From Pseudomonadota bacterium (lineage in GTDB: Bacteria; Pseudomonadota; Gammaproteobacteria; Burkholderiales; Burkholderiaceae), in NCBI GenBank assembly GCA_029777935.1, contig JAKORH010000271.1, positions 1 to 11,296 of the forward strand: a DNA stretch of 11,296 nucleotides, in the 5' to 3' direction. Shown here piece by piece: positions 1-5,380 of the stretch (the first letter of the stretch is position 1; every line of letters starts with the position of its first letter). A program made the translations under genes and the position numbers. The notes under the pieces are model-generated. The model was not told where the DNA came from. It saw nothing but the letters and a program-made list of their open reading frames with translations, and did no database searches.

Positions 1-753
1 CAGCGCGCGGCCGAGACGCTCGAGCTCGCGCCGTTGCTGCAGCGCCGCCCGCGCGAGCTGTCCGGCGGGCAGCGCCAGCGCGTCGCGATGGGGCGCGCGA
101 TCGTGCGCGAGCCGGCGGTATTCCTGTTCGACGAGCCGCTGTCGAACCTCGACGCCAAGCTGCGCGTGCAGATGAGGAGCGAACTGCAGGCGCTGCACCA
201 GCGGCTGCGCACGACCACGCTGTACGTCACGCACGATCAGGTCGAGGCGATGACGCTGGCGCAGCGGATGCTGGTGATGAACGCCGGCCGCAGCGAGCAG
301 ATCGGCGCGCCGCTCGAGGTCTACAGCCGGCCCGCGAGCACGTTCGTCGCCGGCTTCATCGGCTCGCCGCCGATGAACCTGATCCCGGGGCGCCTGGTCG
401 ACGGCGGCGCCGCGCTCGCCGGCGACGGCGACGTGCGCGTGCGCCTGCCGCTGGCACGCCCCGCGCTCGATGGTCGCGACGTGCTGCTCGGCGTGCGGCC
501 TGAGCATCTGGAAGCCTGCGCGCCGGGCGAGGCGCTCGCCACGCCGGACATCGACTTCATCGAGCTGCTCGGCTCCGATTCGCTGGTGTACGGGCACCTC
601 GGTGCCAACCGGCAAGGCGCGCGCATCGCCGCGCGGCTGCACACGTCGGTGGTGGCGAAGGAGGGTCGCCTGCCGCTGCGCTTCGCCGCCGAGCACATGC
701 ACCTGTTCGATCCCGCCGGCGGCCAGCGGATCGCGTCACCTGATCAGCGATGA
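1..753 (+). CDS. ugpC: ABC importer ATP-binding protein, UgpC/MalK type (5' end missing)
   Basis: This is the C-terminal 250 residues of an ABC ATPase whose start lies before the window; the frame is open from base 1. It would energise uptake of a sugar or of sn-glycerol-3-phosphate at the inner membrane. Visible in order: signature loop LSGGQRQR (from base 58), Walker B FLFDEP, D-loop SNLDAK, H-loop YVTHDQ, and a C-terminal TOBE region (LGVRPEHL) for substrate or regulator contact. Walker A and the Q-loop are off the window. The DAKLR and GSPPMNLIPG segments are typical of CUT1 importer ATPases, and the second resembles UgpC. The next gene is a glycerol-kinase-like FGGY kinase, which favours glycerol-3-phosphate or a polyol as substrate. 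MalK, MsmX and other CUT1 ATPases are close relatives, so the substrate is inferred. The ATPase call is firm; the ugpC name is moderate. Confidence 0.85.
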   Translation, partial: QRAAETLELAPLLQRRPRELSGGQRQRVAMGRAIVREPAVFLFDEPLSNLDAKLRVQMRSELQALHQRLRTTTLYVTHDQVEAMTLAQRMLVMNAGRSEQIGAPLEVYSRPASTFVAGFIGSPPMNLIPGRLVDGGAALAGDGDVRVRLPLARPALDGRDVLLGVRPEHLEACAPGEALATPDIDFIELLGSDSLVYGHLGANRQGARIAARLHTSVVAKEGRLPLRFAAEHMHLFDPAGGQRIASPDQR

Positions 754-795
754 GTTTCGGCCGCTGTGACACACGGGACCGTGCGCACCGTTGCA

Positions 796-853
796 CCGGC
801 GAAGGCCGGGGCCCAGGTTGCGATGCCGGACATTGGGCCCCGGCCTTCGCCGG
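796..853. repeat. 20-bp perfect inverted repeat (extragenic palindrome)
   Basis: Bases 796-815 (core CCGGCGAAGGCCGGGG) are the exact reverse complement of 834-853, with an 18-base loop. The palindrome occupies most of the 181-base gap between the importer ATPase and the kinase. The core resembles dispersed palindromes I have seen between genes of many GC-rich proteobacteria. It could act as a transcript-end stabiliser or weak terminator for the importer operon, but no T-run follows. A second small hairpin lies at 877-892 (TCGAGC, loop CGGT, GCTCGA) ahead of the kinase start. No clear promoter was seen in the gap. Confidence 0.85.
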
Positions 854-934
854 GGCGACGTGGCATCAATCGCTTGTCGAGCCGGTGCTCGAAGGTGTCG
901 GACTTCTGAATTTCATCGCCAATCAGATCGCGTC

Positions 935-2377
935 ATGAACGAAGCGGAACTGACGCTCGCCATCGACCAGGGCACGCACGCGAGCCGCGCGCTGGTGGTC
1001 GATCGACGCGGACAGGTGCTGGCGCACGGCGAATGCGGCGTTGCGCTCTCCCGCCCGCAGGCGGACCGGGCCGAGCAGGACGGCGACGAGATCGTCGCGT
1101 CGATCCACACCGCGATCGCGCAGGCGGTGACCGCACTCGGTGCGCGCGCGCGGGACATCGCGGTCTGCGGGCTGTCGAGCCAGCGCGCCAGCGCGATCTG
1201 CTGGAACAGGATCACCGGCGCGCCGCTGTCGCCCGTCTTCAGCTGGCAGGACCGGCGTATGCACGCGTGGATCGACCAACTCGCTGCGCACGGCGACAAC
1301 GTACATCGGAAGACGGGCCTGTTTCTTTCCCCGCACTACGGCGCGAGCAAGCTGCGCTGGGCCCTCGACCACCTGCCGGCCGTGCGACACGCGCACGACA
1401 GCGGCGTGCTGGCGTGGGGCCCGCTGGCGAGCTTCCTGGTGTCCCGGCTGACCAGGGAGCACACCTTCGCCGCCGATCCGCAGTGCGCGGCGCGCACGCA
1501 GCTCTGGGACCTGCGAGTGCGCGACTGGGATCCGGGCCTGCTCGGGCTGTTCGGCCTGCCGTCCGGCCATCTGCCGCGCAGCGCTCCGACCTGCCAGCGC
1601 TGGGGCACGCTCGCCGCCGGCGGCGTCGAAGCGCCGCTCGCGGCCGTCAACGGCGACCAGTCGGCCGCGGTGTTCGCGTTCGGCTGGCCGGAACAGGATT
1701 CCGCCTACGTCAACCTCGGTACCAGCGCCTTCGTGCAGCGGGCGATGTTCCGCGACCCGGGCCACGTGCCGCGCCAGCTGACCGGCATCATCCTCGCCGA
1801 GGGCGACACGACGGTATGGATGGTCGAAGGCAACGTCAACGGCGCCGGCACGGCGCTCGAATGGCTGTCGAAGGAACTGCACATCGACGACCTGCTGTCG
1901 CGTCTGCCCGAATGGCTCGAGCGCCCGGCGCCCGCGCTGCTCTTCCTGAACGGCATCGCCGGGCTCGGCGGACCGTTCTGGCGCGCCGAGTTTGATTCGC
2001 GCTTCGTCGAAGGCACGCGCGAGGAAGAGCCGTGGCACAAGGCAGTCGCGCTGGTCGAGAGCATTGCGTTCCTGCTGCAGGCGAACATCGAGCACATGGC
2101 GCCCTACGTGCCTGAGCCACGGCGCATCCGCGTCAGCGGCGGCGTCTCGCGGCTCGACGGCCTGTGCCGGCGGCTGGCGTCGCTGAACGGAATCCCCGTG
2201 CACCGCCGCGACGATCCGGAAGCGAGCGCGCGCGGCATCGCCTGGCTTGCCTGCGGGCGACCGGCCGGCTGGAACACGGGCGCGCACGAGGACGTGTTCG
2301 CGCCGCCGCCCGATCCCGGCCTGCGCCAGCGCTACCGGCACTGGCGCGCACTGATGGCCCGGGAAACCGGGGTGTAG
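935..2377 (+). CDS. FGGY-family carbohydrate kinase, glycerol-kinase-like
   Basis: The 480-residue protein should phosphorylate a polyol or sugar with ATP in the cytoplasm. Visible: N-terminal phosphate motif DQGTHASRA (11-19), SSQRAS (81-86) and SWQDRR (103-108) matching the substrate-side segments of glycerol kinases, the NGDQSAA motif with the expected catalytic base D241, NLGTSAF (260-266), and the C-terminal adenosine-binding stretch SGGVSRLDGLC (401-411). Length is near the usual 490-500. It differs from classical GlpK (DQGTTSSRA, a longer C-terminus), so the substrate may not be glycerol. The start at 935 places the first strand correctly; an upstream in-frame extension to 791 would read through the inverted repeat and is rejected. 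No strong ribosome site is visible. It lies 181 bases after the importer ATPase, consistent with a shared catabolic role. Confidence 0.85.
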   Translation: MNEAELTLAIDQGTHASRALVVDRRGQVLAHGECGVALSRPQADRAEQDGDEIVASIHTAIAQAVTALGARARDIAVCGLSSQRASAICWNRITGAPLSPVFSWQDRRMHAWIDQLAAHGDNVHRKTGLFLSPHYGASKLRWALDHLPAVRHAHDSGVLAWGPLASFLVSRLTREHTFAADPQCAARTQLWDLRVRDWDPGLLGLFGLPSGHLPRSAPTCQRWGTLAAGGVEAPLAAVNGDQSAAVFAFGWPEQDSAYVNLGTSAFVQRAMFRDPGHVPRQLTGIILAEGDTTVWMVEGNVNGAGTALEWLSKELHIDDLLSRLPEWLERPAPALLFLNGIAGLGGPFWRAEFDSRFVEGTREEEPWHKAVALVESIAFLLQANIEHMAPYVPEPRRIRVSGGVSRLDGLCRRLASLNGIPVHRRDDPEASARGIAWLACGRPAGWNTGAHEDVFAPPPDPGLRQRYRHWRALMARETGV

Positions 2378-2380
2378 CGC

Positions 2381-2410
2381 GGCTGCGCTTGACCCGGATC
2401 AAGCGCAGCC
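2381..2410. promoter_or_regulatory. Palindrome with FNR/Anr/Dnr-type box at its centre
   Basis: Bases 2389-2402 read TTGACCCGGATCAA, which fits the CRP/FNR-family consensus TTGAY-N4-RTCAA. The symmetry runs well beyond the box: 2381-2392 (GGCTGCGCTTGA) is the perfect reverse complement of 2399-2410, with a 6-base loop. It starts 4 bases after the kinase stop, so the same DNA could give a 12-bp transcript hairpin there, though no T-run follows. If the -10 box at 2455-2460 is used, the box centre is at about -71.5, a normal class I activator position. Which regulator binds (FNR, Anr, Dnr or NnrR type) cannot be told from the site. Confidence 0.75.
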
Positions 2411-2416
2411 CTGCGT

Positions 2417-2441
2417 AAAGTTGCATCTGCTATGCAGCTTT
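2417..2441. promoter_or_regulatory. NsrR-like operator
   Basis: Arms 2417-2426 (AAAGTTGCAT) and 2432-2441 (ATGCAGCTTT) are reverse complements with one mismatch, separated by 5 bases. The arrangement matches the published NsrR pattern of two GATGCAT-like half-sites spaced by 5 (GTTGCAT, N5, ATGCAGC here). It overlaps the expected -35 position of the downstream promoter, a repressor placement, and the second gene of the operon encodes NsrR. A further AAGATGC half-site lies at 2445-2451. Binding is inferred from pattern and context. Confidence 0.65.
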
Positions 2442-2454
2442 ATGAAGATGCCTC

Positions 2455-2460
2455 TAGAAT
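2455..2460 (+). promoter_or_regulatory. Putative -10 box of the DUF2249-nsrR operon
   Basis: TAGAAT matches TATAAT at 5 of 6 positions. No good -35 hexamer lies 16-18 bases upstream, which is expected where an activator such as an FNR-type protein is needed. The predicted start near 2467 gives an untranslated leader of about 92 bases. Confidence 0.45.
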
Positions 2461-2481
2461 GCCGCTACCGGGCCCGTGCCG

Positions 2482-2496
2482 GGCGCCTCCGGCGCC
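2482..2496 (+). other. Short leader hairpin
   Basis: GGCGCC (2482-2487), loop TCC, GGCGCC (2491-2496): a perfect 6-bp stem in the untranslated leader of the DUF2249-nsrR transcript. The rest of the leader is also GC-rich. No known riboswitch was recognised and a role is unknown. Confidence 0.4.
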
Positions 2497-2558
2497 GGTC
2501 GCGGAGTCACTGCATGAACCGGCCGGCATCGGCCGCCCGGCTCTTCCGAGGAGGTCAC

Positions 2559-2810
2559 ATGAACGAACTGAAGCTGGTCAACAACATCTACGGTTTCGAT
2601 GCGCGCGGCGTGGCCAAGCGCTTCCGCCACGCCGCCATCTTCGGCGCGCTGCAGAGCCTGCATCCGGGCGAGACGATGCGCTTCGTCAACGACCACGACC
2701 CGCTGCCGCTGCTGGCGCAGCTGCAGCAGGCGTTCGGCGACGCACTCGAGATCCGCTACGTGAAGCGCGAGCCGAACGACATCGTGCTCGACTTCGAGAT
2801 CGTCAAGTAG
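2559..2810 (+). CDS. DUF2249 domain protein (SirA/TusA-like fold)
   Basis: This 83-residue soluble protein carries the DUF2249 signature: R-H-x-x-IF (R23, H24, IF 27-28), a GE pair (37-38) and NDHDPLPLL (44-52). The family is widespread in denitrifying and NO-metabolising bacteria, often beside hemerythrin-like, NnrS or Nor genes. Its biochemical function is not established, and I do not assign one. The start at 2559 follows a near-perfect ribosome site, GAGGAGGT (2548-2555). An in-frame ATG at 2514 with a weaker GGAG upstream would add 15 residues before the conserved domain and is less likely. It is the first gene of a two-gene operon; its stop is 2 bases before the nsrR start. The upstream region suggests induction by low oxygen through an FNR-type activator and by NO through relief of NsrR. 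Confidence 0.85.
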   Translation: MNELKLVNNIYGFDARGVAKRFRHAAIFGALQSLHPGETMRFVNDHDPLPLLAQLQQAFGDALEIRYVKREPNDIVLDFEIVK

Positions 2811-2812
2811 CC

Positions 2813-3247
2813 ATGCGGCTGACGACCTTCAGCGACTACGCGCTGCGCGTTCTGATCTACCTCGCCGCCGAGCCGGACCGGCGCGCGACGATCGCCGAGA
2901 TCGCGCGCGCGTTCGACGTGTCGGAGAACCATCTGATGAAGGTCGTCCACTTCCTCGGCAAGCAGGGCTTTCTCACCAACATCCGCGGCAAGGGCGGCGG
3001 GCTCGAACTCGCGCGTCCGCCGGAGCGGATCAACGTCGGCGCCGTGATCCGCGCCGCGGAATCCAGCGTCGTGGTCGAATGCTTCGACCGCGAGACGAAC
3101 CGTTGCACCCTCACGCCGGTGTGCAGGCTGAAGCACGCGCTCGCGGAGGCCTCGACCGCGTTCTACAAGGTGCTCGACGGCTACACGCTGGACAACATCG
3201 TCGGCAACCGCAAGGCACTGGTGCGCATCATGATGCCGGCGCGGTAA
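2813..3247 (+). CDS. nsrR: Rrf2-family Fe-S regulator NsrR (nitric oxide sensor)
   Basis: This 144-residue transcriptional repressor senses NO through an iron-sulfur cluster. It begins with the Rrf2 motif MRLTTFSDYALRVL. D8 and R12, the residues that help hold the cluster in characterised NsrR proteins, are present. The winged helix follows (IAEIARAFDVSENHLMKVV, about 27-45; wing with GKGGG, 59-63). Three cysteines, C90, C98 and C104, lie in ECFDRETNRCTLTPVC and would ligate the cluster. The first spacing (C-x7-C) is longer than I recall for E. coli NsrR (x4) or IscR (x5). IscR is less likely because no isc genes are nearby. It starts 2 bases after the DUF2249 stop with no clear ribosome site of its own, so translation is probably coupled. 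The NsrR-like operator ahead of the operon implies autoregulation. Confidence 0.88.
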   Translation: MRLTTFSDYALRVLIYLAAEPDRRATIAEIARAFDVSENHLMKVVHFLGKQGFLTNIRGKGGGLELARPPERINVGAVIRAAESSVVVECFDRETNRCTLTPVCRLKHALAEASTAFYKVLDGYTLDNIVGNRKALVRIMMPAR

Positions 3248-3255
3248 GCAATTCG

Positions 3256-3270
3256 CCGCCCGGCGGGCGG
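3256..3270 (+). other. Hairpin after nsrR
   Basis: CCGCCC (3256-3261), loop GGC, GGGCGG (3265-3270): a perfect 6-bp stem 9 bases after the nsrR stop. No T-run follows, so it would be at best a weak terminator. The gap to the next plus-strand gene is only 70 bases, so read-through is possible. Confidence 0.4.
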
Positions 3271-3317
3271 CCGGTCGCGCCGGAAAGACGCGGCGCGTTC
3301 AATCGTGCGGAGGTCGG

Positions 3318-4352
3318 ATGGTGCTGCAATCGTTGTTCGGCATCGAACTGCCGGTCATCCAGGCGCCGATGGCGGGCGTGCAGGCGAGTGCGCTCGCGAT
3401 CGCCGTGTCCAACGCGGGCGGGCTCGGCTCGCTGCCGTGCGCCTTGCTGTCGGCCGATGCGATGCGCACCGAACTGGCGGCGCTGCGCGCGCACACCGGC
3501 AAGCCGTTCAACGTGAACTTCTTCTGCCACGCGCCGCCGGCGCCCGGCGCGGAGCGCGAAGCCGCGTGGCGCGCGGCGCTGGCACCCTACTACAAAGAAC
3601 TCGGCATCGACGCGGCGTCGATCCCGGCCGGCCCCGGGCGCGCGCCCTTCAACGCGGAGTACGCCGCGGCGCTGGCCGAATTCAGGCCGCCGGTGGTCAG
3701 CTTCCATTTCGGTTTGCCCGCGCCGGAACTGATCGACGCCGTGAAATCTTGGGGCGCGAAGGTGATTTCGTCGGCGACGACGGTCGCGGAAGCGCGCTGG
3801 CTCGAGGCACGCGGCGTGGACGCGATCATCGCGCAGGGTCTGGAAGCCGGCGGGCATCGCGGCGTGTTCCTGACCGACGACCTCACCACGCAGGCCGGCA
3901 CGTTCGCGCTGGTGCCGCAGATCGCGAAGCAAGTGCGCGTGCCGGTGATCGCCGCAGGCGGCATCGCCGACGCGCGCGGCGTGGCGGCGGCGATCGCTCT
4001 CGGCGCGGTGGCAGCGCAGGTGGGCACCGCGTTCCTGCTGTGCCCCGAGGCGTCGACCAGCGCCGTGCATCGCGCCGCGCTCGCGAGTGACGCGGCGCGC
4101 CACACCGCGCTAACCAACGTGTTCACCGGCCGCCCGGCGCGCAGCATCGTCAACCGCATCGTGCGCGATCTGGGGCCGATCAGCGCGGCAGCACCGGCGT
4201 TCCCGCTCGCCGCCGCGGCGCTCGCGCCGCTGCGCGCCGCGGCCGAGGCGCGCGGTTCGGGCGACTTCTCGCCGCTGTGGTCGGGACAGAACGCGAGCGG
4301 CTGCCGTGCGATTCCAGCCGCGCGCCTGACGCGCGAACTGGCAGCGCTTTAG
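3318..4352 (+). CDS. Nitronate monooxygenase, class I (FMN-dependent)
   Basis: This 344-residue TIM-barrel flavoenzyme is predicted to oxidise propionate-3-nitronate and other alkyl nitronates with O2. Class I motifs are all visible: QAPMAGVQ (15-22) with SNAGGLGSLPCAL (31-43), NVNFFCH (65-71), SFHFGLP (128-134), the EAGGHRG motif (176-182) around the catalytic histidine H180, and the FMN phosphate segment AAGGIADARG (212-221) with QVGTAFL (234-240). Length is normal. The start has ribosome site GGAGGT (3309-3314), 3 bases before the ATG. It is codirectional with nsrR, 70 bases downstream, and may be partly cotranscribed, but a nitronate detoxifier has no proven link to NO control. It is often annotated as 2-nitropropane dioxygenase. 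The related enoyl-ACP reductase FabK lacks this motif set. Confidence 0.9.
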   Translation: MVLQSLFGIELPVIQAPMAGVQASALAIAVSNAGGLGSLPCALLSADAMRTELAALRAHTGKPFNVNFFCHAPPAPGAEREAAWRAALAPYYKELGIDAASIPAGPGRAPFNAEYAAALAEFRPPVVSFHFGLPAPELIDAVKSWGAKVISSATTVAEARWLEARGVDAIIAQGLEAGGHRGVFLTDDLTTQAGTFALVPQIAKQVRVPVIAAGGIADARGVAAAIALGAVAAQVGTAFLLCPEASTSAVHRAALASDAARHTALTNVFTGRPARSIVNRIVRDLGPISAAAPAFPLAAAALAPLRAAAEARGSGDFSPLWSGQNASGCRAIPAARLTRELAAL

Positions 4353-4370
4353 CCCGGAAATATCCGGGTT
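4351..4370. terminator. Small hairpin between convergent genes
   Basis: CCCGGA (4353-4358), loop AATA, TCCGGG (4363-4368), extendable by a wobble and an A-T pair. It fills the 20-base gap between the stop of the nitronate monooxygenase and the stop of the convergent HIT gene. It lacks a T-run on either strand, so it is a candidate weak bidirectional terminator only. Confidence 0.45.
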
Positions 4371-4372
4371 AG

Positions 4373-4777
4373 TCAGACGACGATCCGCGCCGCCAGCGCG
4401 CGCAGTTCGTCGAGCGGCGGATTCTTGCGCGGCCATGTCAGGCCGACGCCGTCGTCCGCATGGCGCGGCAGCACATGAAGGTGCAGGTGCGGCACCGTCT
4501 GCCAGCCGGCGGGCTTGTTGGCCTGCAGGATCGTCAGCCCCGCGGGCGCGAACGCGCGCTGCACGGCTTTCGCGATCCGATGCGCAGCGACGAACAGCGC
4601 CGCCGCGGTCTGCTCATCCGCATCGAGCAGCGTCTCGAACGGCGCGCGGCTGGCCACGATCACGTGGCCGGGATTGACCTGCCCCGCGTCCATGAAAGCG
4701 AACACGCGCTCGTCCTCGTACACCTTCGCGCACGGCAGTTCGCCCTTGATCAGTCGTTCGAACACGGTCGGCGCCAT
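4373..4777 (-). CDS. HIT-family nucleotide hydrolase
   Basis: This 134-residue cytosolic protein of the histidine triad superfamily should hydrolyse nucleotidyl phosphoramidates or dinucleoside polyphosphates. The triad is clear: HLHLHVLPR with H97, H99 and H101, the middle one the expected nucleophile. The N-terminal FERLIKGELPCAKVYEDE and NPGHVIVASR (35-44) segments are usual for bacterial HIT proteins. The substrate cannot be read from sequence. It starts 15 bases after the dps stop with its own ribosome site GAGGA (4787-4783), so dps and this gene probably share a transcript. It converges on the nitronate monooxygenase. It could be a Hint/HinT-type or an Ap4A-hydrolase-type member. Confidence 0.88.
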   Translation of the reverse strand: MAPTVFERLIKGELPCAKVYEDERVFAFMDAGQVNPGHVIVASRAPFETLLDADEQTAAALFVAAHRIAKAVQRAFAPAGLTILQANKPAGWQTVPHLHLHVLPRHADDGVGLTWPRKNPPLDELRALAARIVV

Positions 4778-4792
4778 CGTCGTCCTCAGGGT

Positions 4793-5290
4793 TCAGCGCC
4801 CGTAGGCGCGCAGCATCCACGCGGCCTTCTCGTGTTCTTCCATCAGCCCGGTGAGGAAATCCTCGGTGCCCTTGTCGCCGGCGTCGGCCGCGGTGTCGAT
4901 GTCCTCGCGCAACCGGCGAATCACCTGCTCGTGATCGGCCAGCAGCGCGCCCAGCATCTCGGGCGCGGCCAGATGGCTCGACGACTCGGTCAGGCGCGCC
5001 AGTTTCAGGAAGTCCGTCATCGAGCCCGCGGCCATGCCGTCGAGCGCGCGCGCGCGTTCGGCCACTTCGTCGACCGTCTCGTCGAGCGCCTCGTACTGCA
5101 GCTGGAAGAACTTGTGCAGCTCGGAAAAGTTCGGCCCGACCACGTTCCAGTGGAAGTTGCGCGTCTTCACGTACAGCACGAATTCGTCGGCCAGCAGCCG
5201 GTTCAGCACGTCGACCATCGTCTTGCGCGGCTTGTCCGCCAGCCCGATGCCGCTCGCCGATTTCTTGCCGTTCTTGCCGTTCTTGCCCAT
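4793..5290 (-). CDS. dps: Dps-family ferritin-like DNA-protecting protein
   Basis: This 165-residue miniferritin assembles as a dodecamer, oxidises Fe(II) with hydrogen peroxide and stores iron, protecting DNA. The inter-subunit ferroxidase ligands are present: H47 in NFHWNV, H59 in SELHKFF, and D74 and E78 in DETVDEVAER. The spacing matches E. coli Dps H51/H63/D78/E82. The N-terminus is lysine-rich (GKNGKNGKK), like the DNA-binding tail of E. coli Dps, and is encoded by a 9-base tandem repeat. I prefer the ATG at 5290 because GGAGG (5300-5296) sits 5 bases ahead of it. An ATG four codons upstream (5302) has no ribosome site and its own bases form that GGAGG. The gene lies directly downstream of oxyR, with an OxyR-like box in the gap, so peroxide induction is expected. 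Confidence 0.92.
   Translation of the reverse strand: MGKNGKNGKKSASGIGLADKPRKTMVDVLNRLLADEFVLYVKTRNFHWNVVGPNFSELHKFFQLQYEALDETVDEVAERARALDGMAAGSMTDFLKLARLTESSSHLAAPEMLGALLADHEQVIRRLREDIDTAADAGDKGTEDFLTGLMEEHEKAAWMLRAYGR
5262..5288. repeat. Three tandem 9-base repeats in the dps tail
   Basis: The unit TTCTTGCCG occurs twice exactly and once with a final change (5262-5270, 5271-5279, 5280-5288). On the coding strand it spells GKN-GKN-GKK repeats. Copy-number change would stay in frame and lengthen or shorten the lysine-rich tail of Dps. Confidence 0.9.
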
Positions 5291-5358
5291 CGCGTCCTCC
5301 ATCGTCTCGGTACGCCCGAACCTTAGCGCAGCGCGCCGGCTCCCGCATTCAGATGTTT

Positions 5359-5373
5359 CTATCGGCGCGATAG
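5359..5373. promoter_or_regulatory. OxyR-like box upstream of dps
   Basis: CTAT, 7 bases, ATAG within a perfect palindrome (CTATCG, GCG, CGATAG). CTAT-N7-ATAG is the inner half of the OxyR consensus with exact spacing. The two outer quarter-sites (5348-5351 and 5381-5384) do not match. It lies 7 bases after the oxyR stop and about 70 bases ahead of dps, the right place to drive dps separately from oxyR. A weak -10 candidate TAAGGT is at 5325-5320 on the minus strand. Confidence 0.55.
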
Positions 5374-5380
5374 CTTCGGG

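Noticed and set aside
923..2341. Long open frame on the minus strand opposite the FGGY kinase (about 470 codons).
   Set aside because: It mirrors the kinase codon pattern, has no recognisable motifs, and the plus strand has a full set of FGGY motifs. Similar antisense frames at 3228-4103 (minus), 4460-5326 (plus), 7418-8614 (plus) and 9871-11220 (plus) are rejected for the same reason.
2514..2558. Alternative start for the DUF2249 gene at 2514.
   Set aside because: The ribosome site at 2548-2555 is far stronger and the conserved domain begins right after 2559.
4351..4370. Strong intrinsic terminator between the convergent genes.
   Set aside because: The stem is only 6 bp and has no T-run on either strand, so it is listed only as a weak candidate.
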